Shown here: positions 1 through 26,500 of the stretch, piece after piece | Layout: every line of letters begins with the position of its first letter | Numbering within the stretch: the first letter of the stretch is position 1 | NCBI GenBank assembly: GCA_964020155.1 | Contig: OZ026569.1 | Location: 3,522,971-3,586,970 of the forward strand | DNA: 64,000 bases | Reading direction: 5' to 3' | From: Chondrilla cf. caribensis | Lineage: Eukaryota; Porifera; Demospongiae; Chondrillida; Chondrillidae | Position numbers and translations under genes: made by a program | Notes under the pieces: generated by a model | Databases searched by the model: none | Told to the model about the DNA's origin: nothing | Seen by the model: the letters and a program-made list of their open reading frames with translations, nothing else

Positions 1-205
1 CCATCCCATTATTTGCGACCTAGAGACGGAATGGGGAGAAACACCGTAATTCGTGGAAGATGGGGAGAACCCTACAATTAGAGTACCATCTACCATGTGT
101 GGGGTACTGGGGTATTTCAACGGTACATTGAACCACAATATACGTACGAATGTAGAGTGAGAAGACCAGCCCCATGAGCATTGTTGATCGATAGGTAAAC
201 TGTGA

Positions 206-407
206 TACAGTGGAACCTCTGTTAAAGGACTCTCCCAATAAAGGACACCATAGAAATTACCTCTCTACAAAGGACACTTTCTTATGCCCCAAAAATGAAC
301 TTCCCTATAGTGTTAATACATTTTTCACCTCTGAAGAGTGGACAACCTCTCTACAGTGGACAAACTACCTGGTCCCAATGTGTCCTTTATAAAGAGGTTC
401 CACTGTA
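206..407. mobile_element. MITE, family A, complete copy with TA target duplication
   Basis: The element spans 208-405 and is flanked by TA on both sides. It starts CAGTGGAACCTCT and ends with the inverted form AGAGGTTCCACTG. The interior carries repeated AAAGGACAC-type words. TA duplication and CAGT termini are the usual marks of Tc1/mariner-pogo/Tigger-derived nonautonomous elements. No transposase is present. A truncated sister copy lies at 57577. Confidence 0.82.
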
Positions 408-951
408 TTAGCCGACCTTGTTGGACAAGAGTCAACCTTAAGGTAAGTATGTACGTACGTATGTCCAGCGCATGCATACACAGCACGAGCTATGTATAGA
501 AAGAGGAAAATATAATTGGAAGTGTTTTTAGACTGTACACACATGTATTGACTAGTGTAGGAACATCTTTGAGTGATGTTCAGCTTAAATTCTTTTCCTT
601 TCAAAAGTGGTTAGAAACAGATTCCTCTCATTTCTCCATTTCACCTTCTTCACGACACAACCCACAGAGTCGTAGCACTCATAGATGGGGGAATTTGACA
701 AAACTGTGCCCATGAAATTTCTTCGGAGTTGAAAAATCTCGTAAAAATGACATGAACAGTGGAGTAGACTACATACTGGAGAACCGTGAGAATGACCGCA
801 ACTGTATCAGTTCTCATAGTGCGAACAAAGCACTGAAAACACACATGATATGTGACAGACCTGATGTAACGTGACACAAGGGTGATTTCAGTCTCCATGA
901 ACAGAACACAGCATAAGTACGCACGTAAGTACACAGTACAGTAACAGGGAG

Positions 952-968
952 GGACACTCACTCACTCA

Positions 969-1046
<78 letters not shown>
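952..1046. repeat. (CTCA)n to (CA)n microsatellite
   Basis: A short run of CTCA units passes into an uninterrupted CA run of about 75 bases. It has no coding role. Confidence 0.95.
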
Positions 1047-1938
1047 ACGCGCCAACACTATATTGATGGGACTACGAATTTTATACACACGAGTGTGATG
1101 TAACAATTAAGATATTTGCTTAATCGAAAACAATCAACATCAAAACGTTCTCTTAAAATCGAACGGCTCTCGAATAATATCTCCTTTATCACTAGCACGA
1201 ACGTCATTTTGTCAGTAGAAGCGGACGAACGTATCGAAACCTACACCATGCACGCTGTACGGAAGCCCATTTCGCCTTCCCCGTCCATATCAATGCGATG
1301 AAAACCACAGATGGTACGACTGAATAAACACGGACATGTGCCACTGGCTGAGACGAAATTCTCTACTAGAAGAGTTAATGTTCGCACTATCTCAAGGGCG
1401 ACGTATTAATAGGATATAGTTGGAACCTCAAGGTAAACAGGGATAAACTGTTTCAACATAGTGACTCGGCAAATATGATCCGACTGTACTCACCTGATAA
1501 CGCCCAAAATTCTTCACAACGCTTAAGAAAATACGTTATTCCACAGTAATCCACAAACGGCTCTTTTTCGAGGTTTTGTGAAAGCGGTAAGAAGGTGGTA
1601 CCGATTCTTCGGATGTACGACAAGCCAACTTTCACGATCAGCGAGGATGTACCGTACGGGACGCCATCTTGGAGTGCACGTGATTTGTGACGTTGCGAGA
1701 TACGTCACACATCCATTTTGTGCAAGAATTTTAATAGAAATTACCGGCACACCTTATATGGAGAGATATACAAATGGCTGCTCACGCGTACGGCGAGAGC
1801 GGCAGTCGACTGCATGTTACAATATTAATGGCATACTTGTGAATTGAGGTCATAGTAAACAACGAATTCAACCCAAACAACCAAATCCAAATCTTTTCTA
1901 CATTATTTACATATGTCTGATAATGACAATAGCAAAAA
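1047..1938. other. Unassigned stretch before the retrotransposon ORF
   Basis: No long ORF or recognisable gene is seen. It is richer in CpG than the surrounding introns. It could be the 5' UTR/promoter of the retrotransposon, or flanking host sequence. The 5' boundary of the element cannot be fixed from one copy. Confidence 0.4.
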
Positions 1939-4900
1939 ATGGCGGCTATGACGGCTGGTAATCCCTTGACGCAAACTAAGATCGCGAAAATCAAGCCGAA
2001 GCAATCCGAAATCAAGCCGAAACAAGTTGATTGGTCAAGAATTGACGATTTGATAGCAACCGAAGTTCGTATATTTCATCAAAGATTAGCAGACCCCAAG
2101 GATTCGATCGATGACATTGAGAGATCGTTGACAGTCATGCTGTGTTCTGTACTGGCTAAAGAAGGCCTCATTGAGCAACCGAATATCAGGAAACCCAGGA
2201 GGCGCAGAGAAACTCCCATTGAGGATCTAACACGAACCCTAAAGAATACCAAGAATGCCTCAAGACACCTCGCGACGACGAATAATCGTGAGTTCATGGC
2301 TCTAGTCAGGGCGCATAACAAGGCTCATGTGCTTGCTAGAAAACAAAACAGGTCCAGAGACCGCTGTTACAATGAAAGTAAATTCAGAAGTAACCCTTTC
2401 GAGTTTTCAAAAAGAATCTGCTCACAACCAGCCTCCAATGTTAAGCCTAGCTTTTCATCAAACCAATGCCTGGACTTCTTTCGTTCAGAGTACAGTGCAG
2501 ACAATTGTCACTACCAGTTTTTACCAAACTGGGTAGAAAAATATTTTGAGAGCCACACTACCAACACCTCGCAGGAATTTAACATGGAAGTAATAACACC
2601 TCAGCTAGTTAAAAAGGTCTTGAGAAAATGCTCCTCCAAATCCACGCCTGGCGCAAATGGTCTGGCCTATAGCCACCTCAAGCATTTACCTTCAGTGCAT
2701 CATGTTTTGGCTACACTTTATACAAAGATTCTTCTGTCCAACCCCGTGTGCCCAAAATCGTGGTGTGTTGGAAAAATAATCCTCATTCATAAGAGAGGCG
2801 ACTGCTCTAACCCCAGACACTTTCGACCAATAGCCATGACCTCTGTGATTGGGAAATTATTCCATCGGATATTGGCGGAGAGGTTGGAGCACTTCTTGCT
2901 ACAGAATGAAATTGTCAACCCAGAAATTCAGAAAGGGTTCGTTTCTGGTATCAGTGGTTCCTTTGAACACTCTTTTATGCTGTCCGGAATCATCGAAAAT
3001 GCCAAAGCCTCTGGTAACCCCCTGTACATCAGTCTCCTGGATCTAAGTAACGCATTTGGCTCAATCTCCCACACTCTCATCAAGGATATCATCCAAGTTG
3101 TGGGTTTACCTTCCAACCTGATCTCGTATCTCGTAGATGCCTACTCCAAACTGTCGGGTTTTGTCCACACTAGGGAATGGGATACAGATTTCTTCCCTCT
3201 AAAACGTGGTATATTTCAGGGAGATCCCCTATCCCCTCGACTATTTCTGCTGCTGTTCGCACCTGTTATAGGCCTCATCGAAGATAGAAAGGACCTGGGA
3301 TACCAACCTAAAATTTCCATCCCGGACTCTGAGGGCCTTCCACTTGAGGGTTCACATATCTATCTATTGTGGGATGAAGATGAATCAGATGAGCCCAAGG
3401 GTTGGTATAGATGTCAGGTGGGACCTTACTCAATTGAAGGTCAATGCCATATTCAATATCCGGATGGTCAGTCCGAGATCGTGAATCTCAAAAAACACAA
3501 ATGGATGCTGGCCGCTAGGAATGGCAGAATCTACCGAAGCTGTGATGACACACCACCCGCCTTGAAGTTGCCCAAGGACAGGGAGAAGATGAAAGAAGCC
3601 AGACGTCTTGACATGGCTCCTCAACGCTCAAAAGCATTTGCAGACGACCTGACAGTCATCTCGAAGCAGAGGAATGAGCATCAAGAGTTGCTAAATTCTT
3701 TGTCCACCAAATGCAGGGAAATTGATCTCGTCTTCAACCCCTCAAAGTGTATCTCCTACTCATTCAATGGCAAATCTGTCACCAGTGACTCCACCTTCCA
3801 GATGGATGGGTTAGGTACTACGCAGAGTCTGAAATCCAAGCCAACTAAATTCCTGGGGAAGATGATAGGATTCGCCCGAAGGGAAACCCAGAAGGCCTCC
3901 TTGTCTAATATCAAATCTATCCTACTACCCGCTCTCAAGAGAATTTCTGATGCGAATGTGAGAGGAGAATATAAGGTCTGGGTATATCAAAATTATCTCA
4001 TGCCATCGCTGAATTTCCACCTCACAGTCAGTGACATCTCCAGGTCTCAAATTTTAAACCTGCAGAAGGTTCTCACCAAAAACATTAAAGCTTGGCTAAA
4101 CCTACCAAGAAGTCTCACCCCTGCAGTGTTATTCCATTCCAATGGGTTAGCTCTTGCCCATCTCCCCACCATGTTAACCGAAGCCAAAGCCAGGTTGTTG
4201 CTGACGGTCCAGACTTCAAGGGATGATAGCATTTCCTCTTTCATGAGATCTTTAAATGCTGATGCCAAGGCTAAACTTGGTATTCACCTGGAAGCAGTGT
4301 CAACTTTGAAAGAGGCATCGGCAGCTCATTTGGATATACATGGCAAAGTTACGAAGAGCAAGGTAAAAGCAGTCAAAACATCAATCAAAACAGTGACAGC
4401 AGAGGAGAGAAATAAGAGGCTGGAGACCCACCTAGAAACACTGGTAGTCCAGAACGCAGTCACAGAAGTGTTTCCCCTTGAAGAGGAAACTCGTCGCTGG
4501 AAACGTTTGCTCACGGGCCTTCCAGCAGGCCAACTGTCTTTCGTTCTAAAAGCGGCTACGGGAACCCTGCCAGCTCCCATGACCTTAAGAAGAATGGGCT
4601 TCCAAGTTGAGACGAAATGCCCCTTGTGTGATTCTCCATGCTGCACTGCTAGACACATCCTCAATTCCTGCCCAGATGCGCTAAATCGATACAAATGGAG
4701 ACACAACCAAGCACTCCAGATCATTGTCCAATTTTTGAAGAATCACTGCAAATCGAATTGCAGAATATTTGCCGATTTGGATAATTGGAGAGCTACAGAT
4801 AATCCCCCCTCCACGATCCCTCCCTCTATTCTGGCAACTAGATCGGCTCCGGATATCGTTATTATGGACCACTCTAACCCCAAAAAGATAACTGCAGCAT

Positions 4901-5214
4901 TAATTGAGCTGACAGTGCCCTGGAATAGCGAGGACGCCATCTCTAATGCGCACAGACGAAAAGCCACAAAGGAAAACTACTGCCAACTAGTGGCTAACCT
5001 TCACTCCCTTGGGATAAAAGCAGACCTCTTACCAATCGAGATTGGCAGCTTGGGCCACTACAACAGAAATGCTGCCCAAGTCATCAAGAAGTGGTCTACA
5101 GCCTCAATGAAGCAAATCAATGACATGTATGACGCAGCATCGACAAAGGTAATCTCCTGTAGCCAGACAATCTTCTTCGCAAGACACTCTCGATTGTGGC
5201 AGCACGCCAACTGA
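1939..5214 (+). CDS. R2-type non-LTR retrotransposon protein: reverse transcriptase plus restriction-like endonuclease
   Basis: A single intact ORF of 1091 aa starting at the ATG at 1939. The reverse transcriptase copies the element RNA at a nicked target (target-primed reverse transcription, known for this class). Visible RT motifs: motif A with D368 in LLDLSNAFGS, motif B IFQGDPLSP from residue 425, and the catalytic FADDL at 567-571. A CCHC zinc knuckle follows (C894, C897, H906, C911). A PD-(D/E)xK endonuclease follows that (P971-D972, E990, then K1008 and Y1014), which places it in the R2/HERO/NeSL class rather than the APE class. No N-terminal zinc finger of the R2 kind is present; the N-terminus is basic and helical-looking. 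Between motifs B and C there are about 139 residues, roughly 100 more than usual, including a Tudor/SH3-like stretch at about 471-525. No stop or frameshift is seen, so it may be recent. Confidence 0.93.
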   Translation: MAAMTAGNPLTQTKIAKIKPKQSEIKPKQVDWSRIDDLIATEVRIFHQRLADPKDSIDDIERSLTVMLCSVLAKEGLIEQPNIRKPRRRRETPIEDLTRTLKNTKNASRHLATTNNREFMALVRAHNKAHVLARKQNRSRDRCYNESKFRSNPFEFSKRICSQPASNVKPSFSSNQCLDFFRSEYSADNCHYQFLPNWVEKYFESHTTNTSQEFNMEVITPQLVKKVLRKCSSKSTPGANGLAYSHLKHLPSVHHVLATLYTKILLSNPVCPKSWCVGKIILIHKRGDCSNPRHFRPIAMTSVIGKLFHRILAERLEHFLLQNEIVNPEIQKGFVSGISGSFEHSFMLSGIIENAKASGNPLYISLLDLSNAFGSISHTLIKDIIQVVGLPSNLISYLVDAYSKLSGFVHTREWDTDFFPLKRGIFQGDPLSPRLFLLLFAPVIGLIEDRKDLGYQPKISIPDSEGLPLEGSHIYLLWDEDESDEPKGWYRCQVGPYSIEGQCHIQYPDGQSEIVNLKKHKWMLAARNGRIYRSCDDTPPALKLPKDREKMKEARRLDMAPQRSKAFADDLTVISKQRNEHQELLNSLSTKCREIDLVFNPSKCISYSFNGKSVTSDSTFQMDGLGTTQSLKSKPTKFLGKMIGFARRETQKASLSNIKSILLPALKRISDANVRGEYKVWVYQNYLMPSLNFHLTVSDISRSQILNLQKVLTKNIKAWLNLPRSLTPAVLFHSNGLALAHLPTMLTEAKARLLLTVQTSRDDSISSFMRSLNADAKAKLGIHLEAVSTLKEASAAHLDIHGKVTKSKVKAVKTSIKTVTAEERNKRLETHLETLVVQNAVTEVFPLEEETRRWKRLLTGLPAGQLSFVLKAATGTLPAPMTLRRMGFQVETKCPLCDSPCCTARHILNSCPDALNRYKWRHNQALQIIVQFLKNHCKSNCRIFADLDNWRATDNPPSTIPPSILATRSAPDIVIMDHSNPKKITAALIELTVPWNSEDAISNAHRRKATKENYCQLVANLHSLGIKADLLPIEIGSLGHYNRNAAQVIKKWSTASMKQINDMYDAASTKVISCSQTIFFARHSRLWQHAN

Positions 5215-5544
5215 TTTTAACAATGTCATCTGTTTTGAATGTATTCGTATATAACGTTGTTCATGTGTATTATCTTTAATTGCTTATTGGTGATTATCAT
5301 GTTTTTTTTTTTTTTTTGTATCGATTATTATCATCCCATATTGTCTATTCCATCTATCCTTGTTTCTTGTTTGTTTGTTTTTCTGTTCCTCTCTCCATCT
5401 GTTCATCTATTTAATTTTTGCCGCCTATACCTTGCCAGGTCAGTGTTTTTTGCCACGATCACGCATTTTCACTGTGTTAATCCTGTGTCCTAGGTTATAC
5501 ATTTTTGTATACATCTATGTCATTATTTATAATGATTGATGTCT

Positions 5545-5585
<41 letters not shown>
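1939..5585 (+). mobile_element. R2/HERO-like retrotransposon copy (ORF, 3' UTR, poly-A tail)
   Basis: After the ORF stop at 5214 there is a T-rich 3' UTR of about 330 bases with a T run near 5300, ending in 40 consecutive A (5546-5585). The 5' limit is unknown; the start given is the ORF start. A possible target duplication ACATTAT occurs at 1900-1906 and 5585-5591, but seven AT-rich bases can match by chance. No 28S rDNA is seen around it, so it is not in the classical R2 site. Confidence 0.8.
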
Positions 5586-5586
<1 letters not shown>

Positions 5587-5591
5587 ATTAT

Positions 5592-5760
5592 GCAGTAGGA
5601 CCTCACTAAGAGACCACTTTGACAGAATCTGAGCCTGCACTGCTGTAGTCTACATCTTCCATGTATTTGCTTCAGAAACCAGACCACTTTCAGTCAGTCA
5701 GTCCCATATGGGTGGCTGGTCCCTACAGTGGGGTACCATGGTATGTTTAGCTCAATTTTA
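5592..5760. mobile_element. Truncated MITE end abutting the retrotransposon tail
   Basis: The sequence from 5592 begins CAGTAGGACCTCACTAAGAG, resembling the MITE termini elsewhere in this window, and continues with GACCACTT words. No matching 3' inverted end was found. The retrotransposon tail stops only about six bases before it. Confidence 0.5.
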
Positions 5761-6131
5761 GTTGGACACAAACACTTCACCATAACAACTTTCCCCCGAT
5801 ACATACATGCCACATACTCACATGACTGATTATTCGTATGTATGAGAGTCCTATATTGACCCTTGAAATGTCACAAGCTAGACGTTTCTCTGGTCCCTCC
5901 TACAAACATCTACATCACCAATATTACAGACTGCATTTTATTCTCTTTCCACCTACAAGGTGCTTTTACACACTGATGAGTGTGGAAGCTCGTCTCGGAT
6001 CCGACACGATTCACGGGGTCACTAGGACATGATATGGTGTTAATTTGTAGAATAAAAATGAAAAATTGTGAACAAATCCAGAAAAAAAGCTCTTGTTACT
6101 AAATTTGTTAAATAAACCTCGTTATACAATC
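5761..6131. other. GALNT 3' UTR and intergenic sequence
   Basis: No gene is seen. On the minus strand an AATAAA signal lies at 5937-5942, about 190 bases beyond the GALNT stop, and is the best candidate for its poly-A site. Confidence 0.5.
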
Positions 6132-12522
<6,391 letters not shown>

Positions 12523-12941
12523 ATTCGAATACAATCTTGGTTTAGGGTATATAATAAAATTTATTGAATCTGATTTATAATACAACATTTACAACTAATA
12601 TTGAGCTAAATCATCCTCTGTGGTTTCCAGTCGCGTTTTCAAACTGGAACCCTATGGGCTAGTGGTTGCCCCCAGTATAAATAAGACTTCTGATTCTGAT
12701 TCTGAACGGTTGCGTCATCGATTCAGGGTTCGGATTTACACGCATCTGGGCACTAGAACTGTAGATCTCTACATCGGATATGATTCATTCTTTTCGCCCG
12801 CGGCGATTAAACTACACTCCACCGGTCTGGCTAGTTATACCATACCAACGAAACTGCCGGGGGACGGTTCACGAGGTATTTAGAGATAGACCTTTGTCGG
12901 ATAAGATGGATTAAGAGCACTCAGTTAACTCGAAAATCAGT
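12523..12941. promoter_or_regulatory. Shared divergent promoter region, GALNT/CCDC148
   Basis: 419 bp separate the two divergent start codons, so the promoters of both genes must overlap here or share 5' UTR space. No TATA box is placed clearly. Evidence is positional only. Confidence 0.5.
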
Positions 12942-16827
<3,886 letters not shown>

Positions 16828-16870
16828 CGTAATGTTACTAGTGGGTAATCCCCTTTTCAAATTTTCAAAC

Positions 16871-21057
<4,187 letters not shown>

Positions 21058-21085
21058 ATAAGACGCCTTAGGCGCTAGTATGTAC

Positions 21086-21091
21086 AATAAA
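21086..21091 (+). terminator. Poly-A signal AATAAA for ZNF277
   Basis: AATAAA 29 bases after the ZNF277 stop and 84 bases before the NKTR-type start codon. Cleavage must fall inside the 117-bp gap, overlapping the next gene's promoter/5' UTR. Confidence 0.65.
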
Positions 21092-21174
21092 ATGGCGCTG
21101 ACCACGCTTGGTGTACGCCAGCAAATTTGTTGTTAGTTTCTTTCGGGCTTGCAGTGACTATATTCTCTCGTAGC

Positions 21175-21642
21175 ATGAGACGCCCGAGGTGCTTTTTCGA
21201 TATTGCGATCAACAGAATTCCGAGTACGTATTACCGAGGGATTCTAACCTCGCTAACCGTGATATTTACTCTTTGGTTGATAGTATGACTTACACGTTGT
21301 TTAAGTGGGTGTATTTTTCTATTCTTAGGTGGTAGAATTATATTCGAGCTGTTCTCCGATTTGTGTCCCAAAACATGCGAAAATTTTAGAGCTTTGTGCA
21401 CAGGTAACATGGAGCTTATTTATGTGTGGTAGTCTGTACGTCCATTCTGACCCGTGTCTGTAATATGGATCCCTCGACCCACCAGTGTAAACCGGTTGAC
21501 TTTAAACGTGTGTATCATGTTTAGATCGAAATTTGTTGATCAAAATTTATTCTTGCTTTTTAAAATGGCTACATAATATGAAGAGGTAGTTGTAGTCAGT
21601 TAGGGGAACCTTCTATATGCTAAGGGGCTGTGTTGAGTGATC

Positions 21643-21734
<92 letters not shown>

Positions 21735-21756
21735 TGTGTGTACATGTGTACATGTG

Positions 21757-21821
<65 letters not shown>

Positions 21822-23558
21822 ATGTGTGTGCATGTATGTGTGTGTGTGTGCGTTTGCATATTTATGTGTGTTTGGGACTTTTAGGTGAGAAGGGAGAAGG
21901 AAAGACAACGCACAAACCACTGCATTTTGAGAACACTCCAATACATCGCATTGTGAAAGGCTTCATCATCCAGGGAGGAGACTTCAGTGCTGGTGTGTGT
22001 TATCATGTGATGTGAATGTGATTGTCACATGATGATCTTGTGATCACTCATCACTCAGGCAATGGAACAGGAGGGGAATCAATCTATGGTGGGACTTTCC
22101 CAGGTAATGCCCAATCGTGTTTTTTTCATTCTAAGTTGCTGTTAGATCACACACACAACAATGAACAGCTAATAAATCACTACCTTCTATATGTATAATA
22201 TACACACCATTCTACAGTGGATTCCAGACCAGCTAACCTCTACGGTCACTGACATGAAGTGTGTTCGTTTCACTTTCCACTTATCAAATGGGAATTTATT
22301 CTGAGTGAAAGGATTTCGGGAAGAGTGCACCCATTTTAGCTTAATGAGTGTGACTTAAGTGGATTCCACTGTACTAATACCACCATACTTGTCCCTATTC
22401 CAGTACCACCATACTTGTCCCTATTCCAGTACCACCATACTTGTCCCTATACCAGTACCACCATACTTGTCCCTATACCAGTACCACCATACTTATTCCT
22501 ATACCAGTACCACCATACTTGTCCCTATACCAGTACCACCATACTTGTCCCTATACCAGTACCACCATACTTGTCCTTATACCAGCACCACCATACTTGT
22601 CCCTATACCAGTACCACCATATTTGTCCCTATACCAGTACCACCATACTTGTCCCTATACAAGTACCACCATACTTGTCCCTATACCAGTACCACCATAC
22701 TTGTCCCTATACAAGTACCACCATACTTGTCCCTATACCGGCACCATGCACTGTATTTGTTTAGCTTCACAGATATGTCCACAAATTTTTAAACATTGTT
22801 TTCACTTGTGCGTCCATTAGATGAGAATCTGGAGACTAAACATGACAAGAAGTTTCTCCTCTCCATGGCTAACCACGGCCCCAACACCAACGGATCTCAA
22901 TTCTTCATGTGAGGACGCTGAATGTGATGGAGTAGGGATTTTGGACTGTGATGTTTCCAACTGTTGTTGGGAAAATCTGTTTGGATTCGGGAATGCCATC
23001 TGGTGAAGAGAGTTCTTCATTTAGATGTTTCAACCCCGTGGGTCATCTCCAGCTTTTCCCAACAACATGTTATGTGTAATAGCGAAAGTACCACTCCAGA
23101 GGTACTTCAGCTATTATGTGGTATGTTGTGTCAATCAGTTGCTATCAATTTTGAAAGCGCACCTTTGGTTGAGCAACGATTAGTAGACGTGTGAATAGGA
23201 AATAACCAATTATCCACAATGCAACATCGAATGAAGTGTGCGTACATCAAGGAAGTGTGCACACATCACGAATGTGTACACTGCTTTTCCTTTGAAGTCG
23301 CCCACGCAACATACCACGTGTGTTATAAGGCTATCTGTGAAGCAGCTGTCTGCAAAGTGGCTTTCTTTGTACCTGGGACGCAGTCTTATTGTCATTGTGT
23401 GTGTGATGGGCTACTGTCCTTGTAGGAGATATTTAATGGTGCTTTCAAGTATGAAATGTTGTTTATATATGAAATGTTTACAAATACAGTAATATTATGA
23501 TTTTTTGGTCTTGTTTTTCAATAGAACAACAAGAGTAGCTCCACATCTTGATGGGTGA

Positions 23559-23589
<31 letters not shown>

Positions 23590-26500
23590 CATGTGTGCGT
23601 GCATGCGTGTGTGTGCAATGTGTATGTGTGTGTGTGTGTGTGTGTGCGTCTGCATGTGTACCTATGTACATGTCTGTGTCTATATTTGTGTATAATGTGT
23701 GCATGCACTTGCATAGTCCCCTCACATAAACACATCACTATTTTTCTTGCTGGTCTTTTTTGTCAGGGTCCATGTGGTATTCGGGCAGATCATATCGGGA
23801 GAGCAGTTTGTATTGGAGATTGAAAACCAGAAGGTGGACTCCAATCACCGCCCTTATGCCGATGTCACGATTGTGAATAGCGGAGAATTAATTCCCATGA
23901 AGAAATTGAAGAAGAAAGTGGCAAAGTCCGAATCTGAATCTGATTCTGAATCCAAATCTAGCATTTCAGAAGCCAGTTCTTCCAGTGTGGATGAGAAGCA
24001 GAGAGGCAAAAAGAGGAAAAAGATTCAGAAGAAGACTAAACGAAAGCATGGCAAGAAGAAGAAATCTAAGCCAGAGTAGGTGCTGAAGTTTGCTGTGGTA
24101 AGATAGCTCCAGTGTCAGTTTCCCTTTTGCAACTTGTAGATCGGATGTTGAATCTGTTAACGAACCGGAACTGGACCCCGGAGTTGAGCTCCCTCCGGAG
24201 ATAGCTGCCGCTTCACGGCAGTCCTGGCTCTACCGCTACAGCAAGAGCCCTCCCGGAAGATCCAAGGACAAGAGCAGAAACACCCACAGCAAGGAGAGAA
24301 GACAGGAACGAGATCCAAAGCAATCAGTTAGGGTCAGTATTACCGTATATGCATACTGTTTGGTCTCTGGAGAGAAGGGAAAGGGAAACTCCCTTGTTTC
24401 TATTCTGTGGGTGCTTTAACACATACCAATTCAACTCACTCCACGATCCTTCTTACAATATCTCACATCCGCTGACCATTTCTTGAGCTACACTCTTGAT
24501 GAACTAGATTATTCGTGTGTTTTGTTTGTGTTATTCAAACCTTTTGTACTTTTGGTGCCTGTGTTAATCCTGTGAGCTGTTTCCTAGTGTGTGTGTGCTG
24601 GTGGTGTCCTGTTAGGTGCCACTTGTGCTGGTGGTGTTTATGGTGACTCTGAGTTAGGTGCCACTTGTGCTGGTGGTGTCCTGTTAGTGCTACTTGTGCT
24701 GGTGGTGTCCCTGTTAGTTATGTGCTACTTGTGCTGGTGGTGTTTATGGTGACTCTGTGACTCGTGCTACTGTTGGGGTCCATGATGATCCTGTGAGTTG
24801 TGCTGCTTGTGCTAGTGATGATCCTGTGAGTCATGTGCTGCTTGTGCTAGTGGTGCTAGTGGTGATCCTATGAGTCATGTGCTAGTGGTGCTAGTGGTGA
24901 CCCTGTAAGTTGTGTGTTATACTGCTGATGCCTGTGGTGAACTGTAAATCCCACATCACTCATCATGGATGTTACCTGGACCACTCTACCTTGTTTTCAG
25001 GTGTCCGCTTCTGGCCGTGAGATCAAAGGTCGCGGAACAGTTGTAAGTTCTGTGTGCCACAACTCATCCAGGACGCTAGATGCACTTGCCGATCACATGG
25101 AGGCAACTTGACCTCTCGATCCAATCCAACCACAAAATCTCTTCATGTGAACTTGTTAATCTGACACATTCACAATCCAGTTGCACCCTATTGTGTACAT
25201 ATACATACCATCAACCTTGTTAGTCTGACACATTTACTGCATGGCTGCATGGCCCACTATTGTACACATGCATGCAATGAACCTTGTTAGTCCGACGCAT
25301 TCACTCTTTGGACACCCCTCTATTGTACACATGCATGCAATGAACCTTGTTAGTCTGACACGTTCACTCTTTGGACGCCCCTCTATTGTACACTTGCATG
25401 CAATGAACCTTGTTAATCCGACGCATTCACTCTTTGGACGCCCCTCTATTGTACACATGCATGCAATGAACCTTGTTAATCCGACACACTTGCAAGTACA
25501 TAATTTGAACACATCTTCAGACATACATGTTCATCCTTGTACATAGGGTTGAGGCTAGAAGCAATCTTTGTCAATTTGCTAGTTTAGAGGGGTACATTTT
25601 GAGGAATGAGGCTATTTTTAGTAAAAGAGGTTCAAATGTCAGCCATAGAATGGTGGTGAGGATGGGTCAATTTACTCCTGTTCTTAGATCAACTACTCCT
25701 TGAGAATGCTACTTTACATGGAGAAATACACACAAGTCTGTCCACTGAGGAGTAAAACAAATGTAGAGACCAGTTATAAAAATAACTACAGTACATGCAT
25801 ATTGGTGTGGTTGTGTTTGTGGTTGAAGATCAGGTGGGGGTATGAGGCTGACAGTTCGTGTGTGCTACACGCAAGCTTGCTTTTCTGTTTTCTGTGCAAT
25901 TCTATCATCCAATGATCCACAATTGATGTCTTCTTGCTATCATCTACTGATCCACAATTGATGTCTTTTTGCTATCATCCACTGATCCACAATTGATGTC
26001 TTTTTTGCTATCATCCACTGATCCGCAATTGATGTCTTTTTTGCTATCACCCACTGATCCACTATATTGATGTCTTTTTTGCTATCACCCACTGATCCAC
26101 TATATTGATGTCTATTTTGCTATCATCCACTGATCCGCAATGTCTTTTTCTTCTCTTTCCAGCGTTATCGTACTCCTCCTTCTGAATTCAACAGTAATAG
26201 GGAGAGATCTTGGAGGAGGGATCGTTCTCGTCACTATCCCGTGAGATCTCAGTGGAGTACACGAAACAGAAGCCGCTCTAGAAGTCCCTCTAGAAGGGAC
26301 CGAGGACAAGAATGGGCAAGATCGAGGAGAAGAAGTCCTCCGAGAGGATCGCCTATCAGAGATGGAGGAGAAAGACACGATACAGGAAGAGACAGAAGTC
26401 GCGATGGATCTAGAAGTCCATCAAGAGAAAACCAGAGAAGAAGAAATAAATCAAGGACAAGAAGTCGTAGTGGATCCGGAAGTCCACCTGTGAGAGAGAG

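Noticed and set aside
1900..1906. ACATTAT as proven target duplication of the retrotransposon
   Set aside because: Only seven AT-rich bases. It would leave a 5' UTR of about 32 bases, and a single copy cannot confirm it.
22359..22820. 153-aa ORF of repeating [12 protein letters not shown] type
   Set aside because: It is the 26-bp minisatellite read through; all three frames give similar peptides and it lies inside an intron.
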